Position numbers and translations under genes: made by a program. From Pseudomonas wenzhouensis (GTDB taxonomy: Bacteria; Pseudomonadota; Gammaproteobacteria; Pseudomonadales; Pseudomonadaceae), in contig NZ_CP072610.1 of NCBI RefSeq assembly GCF_021029445.1, positions 1,116,001 through 1,180,000 on the forward strand: a stretch of 64,000 nt of DNA, in the 5' to 3' direction. The notes beneath the pieces are model-generated. The model searched no databases, had not been told where the DNA came from, and saw only the letters and a list, made by a program, of their open reading frames with translations. Positions 53,693-63,113 of the stretch are shown here, piece by piece (position 1 is the stretch's first letter; each line of letters opens with the position of its first letter).

Positions 53693-54370
53693 GGATTCCA
53701 CGCCATCCGGCCACCCAGTCCGCTCTCATCTGGCCAGGCATTCCACGGCCATCTGGCCACCTGTTCCACGGCCATCCGGCCGGGCAGTCGGAGCGCAGCG
53801 ACGCAGGGGTGGCATTGTTAGTCCGGGTTGGCTGGCGTCGTCAATTTCTGCGTCCGTTTGCGCATTGATTCACCCTTCAGATTGATCCGATAAGCGTTGT
53901 GCACCAGGCGGTCGAGGATGGCATCGGCCAGGGTTGGATCGCCGATCAGTTCGTGCCAGTTGTCCACGGGCATTTGGCTGGTCACGAGGGTCGAGCGCTG
54001 GCCGTAGCGGTCGTCCAGTAGCTCCAGCATGTCGCGGCGCTGTTCGGCGGTGAACGGGGCCAGGCCCCAGTCATCAAGGATCAGCAGGTCGGTCTTGGCG
54101 TAGCTACTCATCAGCTTGGCGAAGCGCCCGTCGCCATGGGCCAAGCCCAACTCTTCCAGTAGGCGCGGCAAGCGCAGGTAACGCACGCTGTAGCCCTCTC
54201 GGCAGGCCTGGTGGGCCAGGGCGCAGGCCAGCCAGGTTTTACCGACGCCAGTCGGGCCGTTGATAATCAGGTTGAGTCCGTCGCGCAGCCACTGACCGCT
54301 GCTCAGCTGGAGGATCAGCGCCTTGTCGAGTCCGCGCGGGGCACGGTAGTCGATGTCTTCGAGACAGGCG
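53692..54370 (-). mobile_element. IS21-family element #2, right end and istB part
   Basis: Three imperfect terminal repeats with the core CCACGGCCATCCGGCC occur at about 53697, 53742 and 53766, typical of the multiple end repeats of IS21 elements. Inside lies istB on the minus strand (53818-54370): LDKALILQLSSGQWLRDGLN, the Walker A INGPTGVGKTWLACALAHQA, and LLILDDWGLAPFTAEQRRDM. The istB 5' end and all of istA are cut off at 54370 by the insertion of IS21 element #1. Confidence 0.85.
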
Positions 54371-54476
54371 TGTTGCCGCTGACCGAAAACTGACCCAGTA
54401 GAGGCTGTTCTGCCGACTGAAAACTGACCCAGGTGTTCAACTGCTTCTGCTCAATTTTTGAGCAGGAGAACACAGG

Positions 54477-55985
54477 GTGATCAGTATGGAAATGATGGGC
54501 AAAATCCGCCGGATGTATTTCCGCGACAAGCTGTCGCTGCATGAGATAGCCAAGCGCACCGGGTTGGCGCGCAACACGATTCGCAAGTGGGTCAGAGCAC
54601 CTGAGGCCAAGCAGCCGGTGCACCAACGCCGCGCGATCTTTAACAAACTCAGCCCTTTTCACGCCACGCTAGAGCAGGCGCTAAAAGCCGATTCGCTGCG
54701 CCCCAAGCAACAGCGGCGCAGTGCCAAGGCGCTGTTGGCGCAAATCAAAGCCGATGGTTATGACGGTGGCTACAGCCAGCTCACCGCGTTTATCCGTGCC
54801 TGGCGAGGGGGACAGGGCAAGGCGTCGCAGGCCTTTGTGCCGCTGACCTTTGCTCTTGGCGAGGCGTTTCAGTTTGACTGGAGCGAGGAAGGCTTGCTGG
54901 TCGGCGGCATTTACCGGCGTATGCAGGTGGCACATCTGAAGCTGTGTGCCAGCCGTGCGTTCTGGCTTGTGGCGTATCCGAGCCAGGGCCATGAGATGTT
55001 ATTTGACGCCCATACACGCTCGTTCGGCGCCTTGGGCGGCGTGCCGCGCCGGGGCATCTACGACAACATGAAGACCGCCGTCGACAAGGTCAATAAGGGC
55101 AAAGGCCGGGCGGTGAATGCGCGCTTTGCGGTGATGTGCGCGCATTACCTGTTCGATCCGGACTTCTGCAACGTCGCCGCTGGTTGGGAAAAGGGCATCG
55201 TTGAAAAGAACGTGCAAGACAGCCGCAGGCGTATCTGGCTAGACGCCCAGGACTGCCAGTTTCACTCCTTCGAGGAACTCAATGCCTGGCTGGGCCAGCG
55301 CTGCCGCGCGCTTTGGAACGAGCTGACGCACCCTCAATACAGCGGGCTGAGTGTGGCCGAAGTGCTTGAGTTGGAGCGCGCTGAACTGATGCCTGTGCCA
55401 GCGCCATTCGACGGTTACGTCGAGCGGCCTGCGCGGGTCTCCAGCACCTGCCTGGTCAGCGTCGGGCGCAACCGCTACTCGGTGCCGTGTGAGTACGCGG
55501 GTAAGTGGGTCAGCAGCCGTTTGTATCCGACGCGAATCGAGGTGGTGGCTGACGACGCGCTGATCGCCAGCCATGTCCGCTTGCTGGATCGCGACCAGGT
55601 CAGCTATGACTGGCAGCACTACCTCCCGCTGATCGAACGCAAGCCCGGTGCGCTGCGCAACGGCGCGCCCTTTGCTGATCTGCCGGCGCCGCTGCGTCAG
55701 CTTAAGCACGGTCTGGGGCGTCATGCCGGCGGTGACCGGATCATGGCGCAAGTTCTGGCTGCCGTACCGGTCGCCGGGCTCGATGCGGTGCTGGTGGCTG
55801 TTGAGCTGGTACTGGAAAGCGGCAGCCTGAGCGCCGAACACATCCTCAATGTCGTGGCACGGCTGACAGCATCCGAACCACCACCCAGCGTCGAAACCCA
55901 CTTGTCGCTCAAGGAAGCCCCCGTCGCTAACACGGCGCGCTACGACCGCCTGCGTGGCCAGGCCGAGGAGGTCGGTCATGCGTGA
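54477..55985 (+). CDS. istA: IS21 transposase IstA
   Basis: Encodes 502 aa (499 if the ATG at 54486 is used). An N-terminal helix-turn-helix ([20 protein letters not shown]) precedes the DDE integrase domain: [15 protein letters not shown] (first Asp), [13 protein letters not shown] (second Asp), then [19 protein letters not shown] (Glu). It overlaps istB by 8 bp, the classical IS21 arrangement for coupled translation. It appears intact. Confidence 0.93.
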   Translation: MISMEMMGKIRRMYFRDKLSLHEIAKRTGLARNTIRKWVRAPEAKQPVHQRRAIFNKLSPFHATLEQALKADSLRPKQQRRSAKALLAQIKADGYDGGYSQLTAFIRAWRGGQGKASQAFVPLTFALGEAFQFDWSEEGLLVGGIYRRMQVAHLKLCASRAFWLVAYPSQGHEMLFDAHTRSFGALGGVPRRGIYDNMKTAVDKVNKGKGRAVNARFAVMCAHYLFDPDFCNVAAGWEKGIVEKNVQDSRRRIWLDAQDCQFHSFEELNAWLGQRCRALWNELTHPQYSGLSVAEVLELERAELMPVPAPFDGYVERPARVSSTCLVSVGRNRYSVPCEYAGKWVSSRLYPTRIEVVADDALIASHVRLLDRDQVSYDWQHYLPLIERKPGALRNGAPFADLPAPLRQLKHGLGRHAGGDRIMAQVLAAVPVAGLDAVLVAVELVLESGSLSAEHILNVVARLTASEPPPSVETHLSLKEAPVANTARYDRLRGQAEEVGHA

Positions 55986-56781
55986 TTTGATGGCGGAACT
56001 CAAGGAGCTGCGCCTGCACGGCATGGCCACGGCCTGGGCGGAGTTAACTGCACAGGGTGAGTCGAACACAGCCTCGTCCAAGTGGCTGCTCGAACACCTG
56101 CTGGAACAAGAGCACACAGATCGCGCCATGCGCTCGGTGAGCCACCAGATGAACATGGCCAAGCTGCCGATGCACCGCGATCTGGCCAGCTTCGATTTCA
56201 ACGCCTCTAGCGCCGACGCACGCTTGATCAGCGAGCTGGCCAGCCTGGCCTTTACCGACACCGCGCAGAACGTGGTGCTGATCGGCGGCCCAGGCACCGG
56301 TAAAACCCACCTGGCCACCGCACTGGCCGTGTCCGGCATCACCCGGCATGGCAAGCGCGTGCGCTTCTACTCCACGGTCGATCTGGTCAATCTGCTGGAG
56401 CGCGAAAAACACGACGGCAAAGCCGGGCGGATCGCCCAGGCACTGCTGCGCATGGATCTGGTCATCCTCGACGAACTGGGTTATCTGCCGTTCAGCCAGG
56501 CTGGCGGTGCGTTGCTGTTTCACCTGCTGTCCAAGCTGTACGAACACACCAGCGTGGTGATCACCACCAACCTGAGCTTCGCCGAATGGTCGAGCGTGTT
56601 CGGCGACGCCAAGATGACCACCGCCCTGCTGGATCGGCTGACCCACCACTGCCACATCGTCGAAACCGGTAACGAGTCCTATCGCCTGCAACACAGTAGC
56701 TTGGCGGCCCAGGCCAAGATCAAATCACGGGAGCGAAAGCGTAAGGGCGGCCAGGAACCTGAGGACGATGAGTCGTTCTGA
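55978..56781 (+). CDS. istB: IS21 helper ATPase IstB
   Basis: Encodes 267 aa with Walker A in [20 protein letters not shown] near residue 103, Walker B in [18 protein letters not shown] near residue 165, and sensor residues in [15 protein letters not shown]. It is the AAA+ DnaC-like ATPase that selects target sites for IstA. The start overlaps the istA stop. Its last ~65 codons recur in the remnant at 31865-32085. Confidence 0.93.
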   Translation: MRDLMAELKELRLHGMATAWAELTAQGESNTASSKWLLEHLLEQEHTDRAMRSVSHQMNMAKLPMHRDLASFDFNASSADARLISELASLAFTDTAQNVVLIGGPGTGKTHLATALAVSGITRHGKRVRFYSTVDLVNLLEREKHDGKAGRIAQALLRMDLVILDELGYLPFSQAGGALLFHLLSKLYEHTSVVITTNLSFAEWSSVFGDAKMTTALLDRLTHHCHIVETGNESYRLQHSSLAAQAKIKSRERKRKGGQEPEDDESF

Positions 56782-56975
56782 TTTCATGGTGACGACGGCC
56801 TGCTGCATGGCTGCATTTGGCAGGTCTTCAACAGCTGAACTGGGACAGCGAGGGAGTGGGTTCAAAAGCAGCTGCGCTGGTAGACTTATCCACAGTTGCT
56901 GGTAACAAAATCAGCAATCCGCCCTGGGTCAAATTTCAATCGGCAGGGTGGGTCAATTTTCCATCAGCGCCAACA

Positions 56976-57175
56976 AAGCAGGGCTCACCCAGGAGCGATT
57001 GGCTCATGAGGCAGAATTGCAGCGTAACTATGTCAGCCTGATGGAGCGGGGCATCCATCAGCCAACGATCACCACCTTGATCAAGCTGGCCATCCCCCTG
57101 GGCTGCACGGCAGCTGAGATCGTCGACGAGGTGGAAAGGATCCTGGCAGACCAGCGCTCAACACCTGCTGTTTAG
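56976..57175 (+). pseudogene. XRE-family regulator truncated by IS21
   Basis: From the IS21 border the frame reads KAGLTQERLAHEAELQRNYV, SLMERGIHQPTITTLIKLAI and PLGCTAAEIVDEVERI to a TAG. This is most of a Cro/C1-type helix-turn-helix domain; the first ~10 residues and the native promoter are gone. The IS21 right end may provide transcription and an in-frame start (a frame runs open back into the IS). It stands upstream of the three-gene helicase cluster and could be its lost regulator (inference). Confidence 0.78.
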
Positions 57176-57329
57176 ATCTATCAGCATTCGAGTTTTCAGA
57201 AGTCGTACAGCGTTGCGCTCGAAAACTTGGTGTCTAGTGCGTGCTCTGCAAGCAGGCGCAGCGGACGGCCTTGAGGACATCTGAAGACAATCGGGTGGCG
57301 AGTTGCACCGTAGCGACGACTCCTTCAGG

Positions 57330-57669
57330 CCGCTTCGTCAGCCACAAGCTCCGTTGCGCCACCGGCAGCTCATCAAATTCACTATTGATATTGCTCGGCC
57401 AGCTACAGCTCGGCAGAGGCTTGCCCAGGAAGATCTTGCCAATCGTGGCAGTTGCACGCACGTCAGTTTACCGGAGCCGGCGGCTACCAGCCCTACGCTC
57501 GAAAAGCCTGATAATCTTTGCTAGGTGCTCGACATTCGCCTGTCACTCCCTGGTCATTACCTATCTGTTTGCAGCAGAAAGCTCAGGGGGCCGCGAATCG
57601 CTTCTGCAGAGAGTTGGTGATGAACTCGTTAGGCTGCTAACCGAATCAGCGCTAGAGGTTTCCGTTTGA
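57330..57669 (+). pseudogene. Decayed XRE-like gene
   Basis: In one frame IARPATARQRLAQEDLANRG followed by SCTHVSLPEPAATSPTLEKP and DNLC, then a stop and VLDI, follows the XRE consensus (R...LAQEDLANRAGxxRTYVSLLERGxRSPTLETLxxLCxVLxI) with several substitutions. A further open piece SLLQRVGDELVRLLTESALE precedes a TGA at 57667. Frameshifts and stops rule out an active protein. It is a second, older XRE relic beside the truncated one. Confidence 0.45.
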
Positions 57670-58111
57670 GCGTGTTACCGATTCTGGCATTGCGAGGGGC
57701 GGCTTATGATCGCTACTCCTTACAGAGCGTGGTTCAAATGGAATGAAGGTCAAGGTAACGTGCAGTTTGGGCTGTAGTCTGGAGCTGCAGTGGCCACTGC
57801 CCTGGTGCCGGGGTTAGCCGAGGCCGCTCAGTGAGGCGGGGCGGGAGGAATTTTGCTGTAGCACTTATTACTAAAGGCAGGTTTTTTTCAGCAAGAAGTA
57901 GTCCGGCTTTGTTACTGGGAGAGTATTGCTTTGAGTGAGGGGGCTAGGGGTATTTCCAGGTTAAGTGTTCTCAAACACCCATGACCTGAACCCCAGGCAT
58001 GAGCAGCTCAAGTCCCACCCGTTGCAAGGCTTCTGATTTCGCAGAAAACCATTTAATTCACGAAGTTGAAGGTTGGCATACTTAAAATTCGGGCATCAAG
58101 AGGGCTCTGCC
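57670..58111. other. No gene recognised; leader of the helicase cluster
   Basis: No convincing frame. The last ~100 bp turn A+T-rich (TTTCGCAGAAAACCATTTAA at 58037) in front of the first gene of the three-gene cluster, so a promoter is likely there. A G-rich stretch (GAGGCGGGGCGGGAGGAA) lies near 57833. Confidence 0.4.
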
Positions 58112-58573
58112 GTGGATGAAATTGATAGTCTGACCCGAGAAAAGATTCGGGAATGGCAGATCCGTCGTTTGGATATCAAGGAGCAGATGCATTTGAATCC
58201 CTCGAAAACTCTGGAGCTTTCGAGGGTGCTGGATCTCATGGACGAAGAACATGCCGAACTACTTAGTGGGTCGAAGAACAGTCAGGTTGAAGGTGCAAAT
58301 CAGCGAGAAGAAATTTCTTTTCGAGCAGCAGCGACCGCATCTTTATCGCCCTTTACCTCAGGAAAGTTTGATCTGCAGCTGCATCTAGCTGCAAAAAGTG
58401 CTGCCGATCTGGGCAGGCTCCTTGAAATGGCAGTCTGTGAATTGCAGTATTGCATCGAGATGAAGTGCGCAGAGCTAGCGAGTGAGCATAATAACTACCT
58501 AGGAGGGATGTCAGGCACTCTGGGTAACTATGAGTTCGTGCTTGATGTCAAGGGCGAGGATAGTAATGAGTGA
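58112..58573 (+). CDS. Unrecognised 153-aa protein, first gene of a helicase cluster
   Basis: The GTG at 58112 is chosen because AGAGGG lies 8 bp before it and the protein then starts MDEIDSLTREKIREWQIRRL; a TTG at 58073 would add 13 residues. The N-terminal ~70 residues are charged and helical with a probable coiled coil (KTLELSRVLDLMDEEHAELL). The C-terminal half (FDLQLHLAAKSAADLGRLLE, then MAVCELQYCIEMKCAELASE) looks like a second helical domain. No catalytic motif or membrane segment is seen. It overlaps the next gene by 8 bp. Confidence 0.75.
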   Translation: MDEIDSLTREKIREWQIRRLDIKEQMHLNPSKTLELSRVLDLMDEEHAELLSGSKNSQVEGANQREEISFRAAATASLSPFTSGKFDLQLHLAAKSAADLGRLLEMAVCELQYCIEMKCAELASEHNNYLGGMSGTLGNYEFVLDVKGEDSNE

Positions 58574-58937
58574 CTCACATGAGAGATGGATGGAAGTCGA
58601 AAGTCTGGCTGAGAATGTAATGGAGCTGCTCGATAAATATGAGGTCAAGTGGCGCAGGTATGGGCTCATATATGTAGATCACCAGCCAGTAAATATTACG
58701 ACCGTCAATATTTTTCTTGTTGAGCTGAGTAAACGTTTTGGTGTGCCAAGGTCACTGATTCGCTCTAGGTTGATCGATCTGGGGTGGCTTAACGATGCCC
58801 GCTACAGCTCTGCCCGAGACGATTGTCTACGTGTAGCAGTCAATCTATGCCCTCCTGCAACAAAAATTTCAGAGGTCGATTGGTTCGAAATAGACGACGA
58901 ATCAGGAGTGACTGATGAGGGATATGAAAAGGATTGA
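58566..58937 (+). CDS. Unrecognised 123-aa protein, second gene of a helicase cluster
   Basis: ATG at 58566 overlaps the previous stop (AATGAGTGA), so translation is coupled. The protein begins MSDSHERWMEVESLAENVME. The segment VNIFLVELSKRFGVPRSLIR followed by SRLIDLGWLNDAR resembles the C-terminal helices of ImmA/IrrE-type proteins (FGVSxxxLxxRLxxLGWL), but no HExxH zinc-protease motif is present. It may be a small DNA-binding or adaptor protein. The tail is acidic (DWFEIDDESGVTDEG). Confidence 0.72.
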   Translation: MSDSHERWMEVESLAENVMELLDKYEVKWRRYGLIYVDHQPVNITTVNIFLVELSKRFGVPRSLIRSRLIDLGWLNDARYSSARDDCLRVAVNLCPPATKISEVDWFEIDDESGVTDEGYEKD

Positions 58938-58972
58938 TCAAATGATGAGTCCTTTCTTAACTGTGAGATGGT

Positions 58973-60931
58973 ATGCATCCTGAGCACTTTGATTTATCCA
59001 GCCCCCTTTTCTTGCCCGTAGCAAGTGAGACTTGCGCAAGTTTATTAGGTTCTAAAGATGCAAGCGAGCTAGCTACTTTGTCGGATGCTGAATTGGCCGC
59101 GATTTTGGTTGTTCAGCACTTGTCAGTTGCAGAGAAAAAAGAGCTGACGCCGAGTTCGATTGAAAGAGTCTTGAGCAAACTTGTCGCTTGGGCGGTTGAT
59201 ACTCAGCATTTAGATGCTAGAGGGTTGCTGTCAGAGGCGCAGCGGCTGTTTGATCCAAGAAAGTTACGCTCCGGTGGTCAGGTTGCCAAGAGTTTAAACT
59301 TACGCTTTCTAAGTTCTGATGAGGTCGCAGCGCGGGATTATTTGCTACCCAATGGAAGATGGGATTTCGAATTTAGGGGGCGTCACTATAGACGTATCAA
59401 CCCATTCAGTGAGCAGATGATTACGCCACGGCACCGCGAGCGTTGGTTAAGCCCTGCGCAGGATAAGTTGGTAAGGACTTTCCGTGCCAACCTGGATGAG
59501 GACCTCCATGTTCAAGGTTACGCGGGTATCGGTAAGAGCCACCTATTAGGCACCTTGATGGAGTGCTTGCGTCCAGGGGGGACGTTATTGTTGGCGCACA
59601 CATCCGGAAAGTTGGAGGCCCTTCGTAAGCGTATTGGAGACGTTTACGGCAGTAAAGCCGGATTGACTTTCATCGAATTCGCACAGTTCTTGCTGAATGG
59701 CCCCAAGCCCAAGCCCGTGAACGAACTTCCTAAGTTTCTTAGTAAGCGGGCATTGTCACAAGAACTGAACATCATTGGCGTCCGTGGCTATGACACACAA
59801 TCGACGCTGAACATTTGCCTTAAAGTGCTCAATAACTATTGTCGGTCTAGAGACTATACCCTGTCGGCAAAGCACTTGCCTTATTTCAACCAGCCTTTGT
59901 CTAGCATGGATGCTAGGGTGGTTCTTGAGTATTCGAGCCAGCTATGGGGCTACCTTGAGTCAAACCCTGCCTGGTACGGTCTGGTTGAACTCGAAGCATT
60001 GTTAATGATAAAGCGCGCAAGCTTATCAGGCTGTGTGGTTCCGGCTCGGTACACGCACGTACTCATTGACGAAAGTCAGGACCTTCCTGCTTCCCTTATG
60101 CAGATCATCGAGCGAGGTCGCCAGGTGTTGATAACGCTCGGGGATGAATATCAACAAGCTGGGGGCGCTTTTGTAAACAGAGGGCGCGAGGTCCGGCGAA
60201 GCGAGATCGCCTACTCTGTTCGATCTGGCCGTAACGTCGAGAGTTTGGTAAACCCTCTAATCTACCGCCACTCTAGTAAGGGCAAGATTCCCTTTGAGGG
60301 TGCTAGCAATACTGATGTCGCTGTTAAGTATTATCCTCAAGGATTTTTGCCGCCTGAGGGTTGTGTGGTATTGGCTGCATCCCGTTGGGACATGATGAAG
60401 TGGATTATCCAGATGGATGCTGCAGGGCGCGCGCTAATCCCCAGTACTGAGGCGCAGAAAGACCTTAAAAGGTTTATGGCCACTGCCATCGCATTGTTCA
60501 AGCCAGATTTCTACAGTGTTGAGCAGATACCGGATGGACCGCATTTGGACTTTAGTGAGTTCTCAAACTGGCAGCAGGTTTGTGACGCCAATCGGCACGA
60601 TGAGTCATTTTTATGGGTGGAGGAAGAGCTAGAAAAAGGCTTCAATGTTGCCGATATGAATCAGCTGAAAGGGATGCTTGGTCAATCCGGTAATAGTTGT
60701 ATGGTTATGATGGCTGAACAGGCTGGAGGGATGGAGTTCGACGTAGTTTTGTTGACGCCGCAGCTACTCACTGTCACTCAGTTCAGGGATGTGAATGAGT
60801 TTGACCAACGAATCTGTGCTGTGTACATCGCGATCTCTCGCGCCAAGTTTAAACTGTACGTTCCTTATGATGTGGCTGAATGGATCGCTCATCATGATTC
60901 CCAAAAATTCCGGGAACTGAGCGGTTACTGA
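58973..60931 (+). CDS. SF1 (UvrD-like) helicase/ATPase with a novel N-terminal region
   Basis: Encodes 652 aa. Motifs in order: Walker A GYAGIGKS (residues 182-189), Walker B DESQD (366-370), motif III GDEYQQ (390-395), an EFDVVLL region (588-594) like the RecD/UvrD motif V, and AISRAK (620-625) as motif VI. The Walker A to B spacing and the 180-residue N-terminus with no recognised domain set it apart from UvrD, Rep or RecD. No nuclease motif is seen. A 13-codon ORF (58942-58983) with a good RBS (AAAGGA) overlaps the start and may couple translation. It lies 35 bp after the second gene. Codon use is A+T-richer than the core, which suggests transfer. Confidence 0.82.
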   Translation: MHPEHFDLSSPLFLPVASETCASLLGSKDASELATLSDAELAAILVVQHLSVAEKKELTPSSIERVLSKLVAWAVDTQHLDARGLLSEAQRLFDPRKLRSGGQVAKSLNLRFLSSDEVAARDYLLPNGRWDFEFRGRHYRRINPFSEQMITPRHRERWLSPAQDKLVRTFRANLDEDLHVQGYAGIGKSHLLGTLMECLRPGGTLLLAHTSGKLEALRKRIGDVYGSKAGLTFIEFAQFLLNGPKPKPVNELPKFLSKRALSQELNIIGVRGYDTQSTLNICLKVLNNYCRSRDYTLSAKHLPYFNQPLSSMDARVVLEYSSQLWGYLESNPAWYGLVELEALLMIKRASLSGCVVPARYTHVLIDESQDLPASLMQIIERGRQVLITLGDEYQQAGGAFVNRGREVRRSEIAYSVRSGRNVESLVNPLIYRHSSKGKIPFEGASNTDVAVKYYPQGFLPPEGCVVLAASRWDMMKWIIQMDAAGRALIPSTEAQKDLKRFMATAIALFKPDFYSVEQIPDGPHLDFSEFSNWQQVCDANRHDESFLWVEEELEKGFNVADMNQLKGMLGQSGNSCMVMMAEQAGGMEFDVVLLTPQLLTVTQFRDVNEFDQRICAVYIAISRAKFKLYVPYDVAEWIAHHDSQKFRELSGY

Positions 60932-61016
60932 TTTCATCTTAAATCGCAGCCGGATATTTAGAGAAAAAATCCGCATTGCATTCTTCTCAGCAACCGTCAG
61001 GTCTTAGAAGGCTCCC

Positions 61017-61105
61017 ATGTCTGTCGCACAAGCCATCTCAAACCGAATCAAGCGAATGAAGAAGGGCACGCCTTTCGTACGCAAGGTCTTCGCTGAGGTA
61101 GGTTC
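61017..61105 (+). pseudogene. DUF6088-like antitoxin gene cut by IS66
   Basis: ATG at 61017 opens MSVAQAISNRIKRMKKGTPF, then VRKVFAEVG before the IS66 end at 61106. This is the start of the DUF6088 family (AbiEi-like antitoxins of type IV pairs), which normally continues as a winged-helix protein of about 200 aa with a toxin gene after it. Everything downstream is replaced by IS66 sequence. The start lies 85 bp after the helicase gene. Confidence 0.65.
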
Positions 61106-61150
61106 GTAACCGCTCCATAAACCCCACCTACTGCTGATGGAGCGGGTCTG

Positions 61151-62734
61151 TCAGGATGCGCTCACTGGCGAGCAATTCCACGGCAGCAGCGCTTCGTAAT
61201 CCTCGACGCTATTGGCGGCCGGCAGGCGTTCGAGGATGTGGCGCAGCCAGGCGTAAGGCTCCTGGCCATTGGCCTTGGCGGTTTCGATCAGGCTGTAGAT
61301 CTGCGCGCTGGCCGTGGCCCCCTTGGGCGTGTCGCTGAACAGCCAGTTCTTGCGCCCGATAACGAACGGGCGGATGGCGTTCTCGGCGCGGTTGTTGTCG
61401 ATCGGCAGATGTCCACCTTCGACGTAGCGCACCAGCTTTCTCCAGTTGCTGGCCAGGTAGTTCACCGCCCTGCCCAGCGCCGTCTGCCCGACGACCTGCG
61501 GCTGGGTCTTGTCCAGCCAGGTCTTGAGTTGATCGAGCAGCGGCTGGCTGCGTTGCTGACGGGCGACCAGGCGCTCGGTATCGCAAGCGTCCTTCAGGTC
61601 CCGCTCGATGCCGTAGAGCTTGTTGATCAGGTTCAACGCCATGTCGGCACGGCCGGTTTTGCCCTTGGGTTGCACTTTCTGCGCATCGACGAACTTGCGC
61701 CGCGCATGCGCCCAGCAGCCGAGGCGTTCGATGCCTTCTTGCGCGGCCACGGCGTTGTAGCCGGCGTAGTCGTCGGTCATCAGGTAGCCGCGATAGCCGT
61801 CGAGCAAGCGCAGCGGCACCTCCTGCGCGCGGCTGGCGGTGTAGTCGAAGAGGATCACCGGCTTATCCGGTGGTCCACCGCTTTGTACCCACATCCAGGA
61901 CTGCGCGGTGGGATCTCGTCCCGGTTCATGCAGTACCTGCAAGCGCGTTTCGTCGCAGTGCAAAACGGGGTATTCGAGCAACTTGTCGCGCAGCAGGTTG
62001 AGCAGCGGTTGCAGTTGCTCGCCGCTCTGGATCACCCAGCGCGCCAGGGTCTGGCGCGGGATCTCGACGCCGTGGCGGCTGAGCATCTTCTCGAAGCGGT
62101 ACAGCGGGATGCCGTCGGCGTATTTGGTGGTCAGCAGCATCGCCAGCACACTGGGGCTGGCCAGGCTCTTCTCGATCAGTTGGGCCGGCTTGTCGGCAGT
62201 GATCGGCGCCGCGTCGCAGGCCTTGCAGGCGTAGGTCTTGCGGATATGGCGGATGACCCGCACCTGCATCGGGATGATCTCCAGCTGCTCGCTGGTCTCC
62301 TCGCCGATGACTTGTTTGCAGGCGCCACAGGCGCAAGTCAGCTCGTGCTCGGGCAGGTCGTGGATGACCTCGACACGCGGCAGGTTGGCCGGCAACGGCT
62401 TGCGCTTGCCACGGCGCTTGACCGGCGCAACGATTTCTTCGGCTTCGGCTTCGGCTTCGGCTTCGGCTTCGGCTTCGGCTTCGGCTTCGCTTGGCGCGGC
62501 GGACAGCGCTTCGATCAGCTCTTCGGCCTCGTTGAACATGGCCAACTGCGGCGAGTCGGTATCTTCAGGGCTGCGCTCGGACTTGGGCGAGAACAACTTG
62601 TGGCGCAGCAGGGCGACCTGTTCCTGAAGTTGTTCTATGCGAGCATCTTTCGCAGCCGCCTGTTCACTGGCCAGCAGCAGTAAATGCTTGAGCAGGATTG
62701 GGTCGTCAGGAAGGGGGGCGGGCACGGCGATCAT
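61151..62734 (-). CDS. tnpC: IS66 transposase TnpC, copy 2
   Basis: Encodes 527 aa. It differs from the copy at 32889 by one extra residue before the Glu-Ala run (EALSAAPSE versus DAADAPSE) and a few substitutions. The DDE-type motifs ([37 protein letters not shown]) and the Cys-rich CACGACKQV segment are kept. Eight CTTCGG units encode the Glu-Ala repeat at 62437-62484. Confidence 0.94.
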   Translation of the reverse strand: MIAVPAPLPDDPILLKHLLLLASEQAAAKDARIEQLQEQVALLRHKLFSPKSERSPEDTDSPQLAMFNEAEELIEALSAAPSEAEAEAEAEAEAEAEAEEIVAPVKRRGKRKPLPANLPRVEVIHDLPEHELTCACGACKQVIGEETSEQLEIIPMQVRVIRHIRKTYACKACDAAPITADKPAQLIEKSLASPSVLAMLLTTKYADGIPLYRFEKMLSRHGVEIPRQTLARWVIQSGEQLQPLLNLLRDKLLEYPVLHCDETRLQVLHEPGRDPTAQSWMWVQSGGPPDKPVILFDYTASRAQEVPLRLLDGYRGYLMTDDYAGYNAVAAQEGIERLGCWAHARRKFVDAQKVQPKGKTGRADMALNLINKLYGIERDLKDACDTERLVARQQRSQPLLDQLKTWLDKTQPQVVGQTALGRAVNYLASNWRKLVRYVEGGHLPIDNNRAENAIRPFVIGRKNWLFSDTPKGATASAQIYSLIETAKANGQEPYAWLRHILERLPAANSVEDYEALLPWNCSPVSAS

Positions 62735-62753
62735 GGCCGTGGATTATACCGGC

Positions 62754-63113
62754 TCAGGTCACGAAACGCGGCGTCAGTATCTGGTGCGGACGGTTGCGCC
62801 ACAGGTCGATGCCGTCGAGCAGCCAGTTCAACTCATCGACCGTCAGCTCGATGGCCTCGTCGCCGGCATCGGGCTTGGTCTTGAAGCGTTCGGCTTCCAA
62901 ACGCTTGAGCCACAAGCAGAAGCCATTGCGCTCCCAGTAGAGGATCTTGACCTGACTGCGGGTGCGGTTGAGGAACACGAACAGCACGGGGTTGAACACT
63001 TCCACCTTGATGTCCAGCTCGACCAGAGCGGCCAGGCCGTTGATGGATTTGCGGAAATCGACGGGCTTTGGGTAGAGATAGACCTTCTGCACCTTGGCGT
63101 CGGGACGCATCAT
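62754..63113 (-). CDS. tnpB: IS66 accessory protein TnpB, copy 2
   Basis: Encodes 119 aa with the same protein sequence as the gene at 34489-34848 (MMRPDAKVQKVYLYPKPVDF). Its start region is copied again at 63407-63530 as part of the 332-bp duplication, but those copies hold only the first codons. Confidence 0.93.
   Translation of the reverse strand: MMRPDAKVQKVYLYPKPVDFRKSINGLAALVELDIKVEVFNPVLFVFLNRTRSQVKILYWERNGFCLWLKRLEAERFKTKPDAGDEAIELTVDELNWLLDGIDLWRNRPHQILTPRFVT

Larger units (their letters stand above)
54371..56975 (+). mobile_element. Complete IS21-family element #1
   Basis: 2605 bp bounded by TGTTGCCGCTGACCGAAAAC and the inverted right end (complement TGTTGGCGCTGATGGAAAAT). A second internal copy of the end motif (GCCGACTGAAAACTGACCCA) begins near 54412. 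It contains overlapping istA and istB. The flanks (CAGGCG left, AAGCAGGG right) do not show a target duplication, and the left side is an IS while the right side is a cut XRE gene, so deletion or recombination followed insertion. A 3' remnant of the same IS lies at 31865. Confidence 0.92.
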
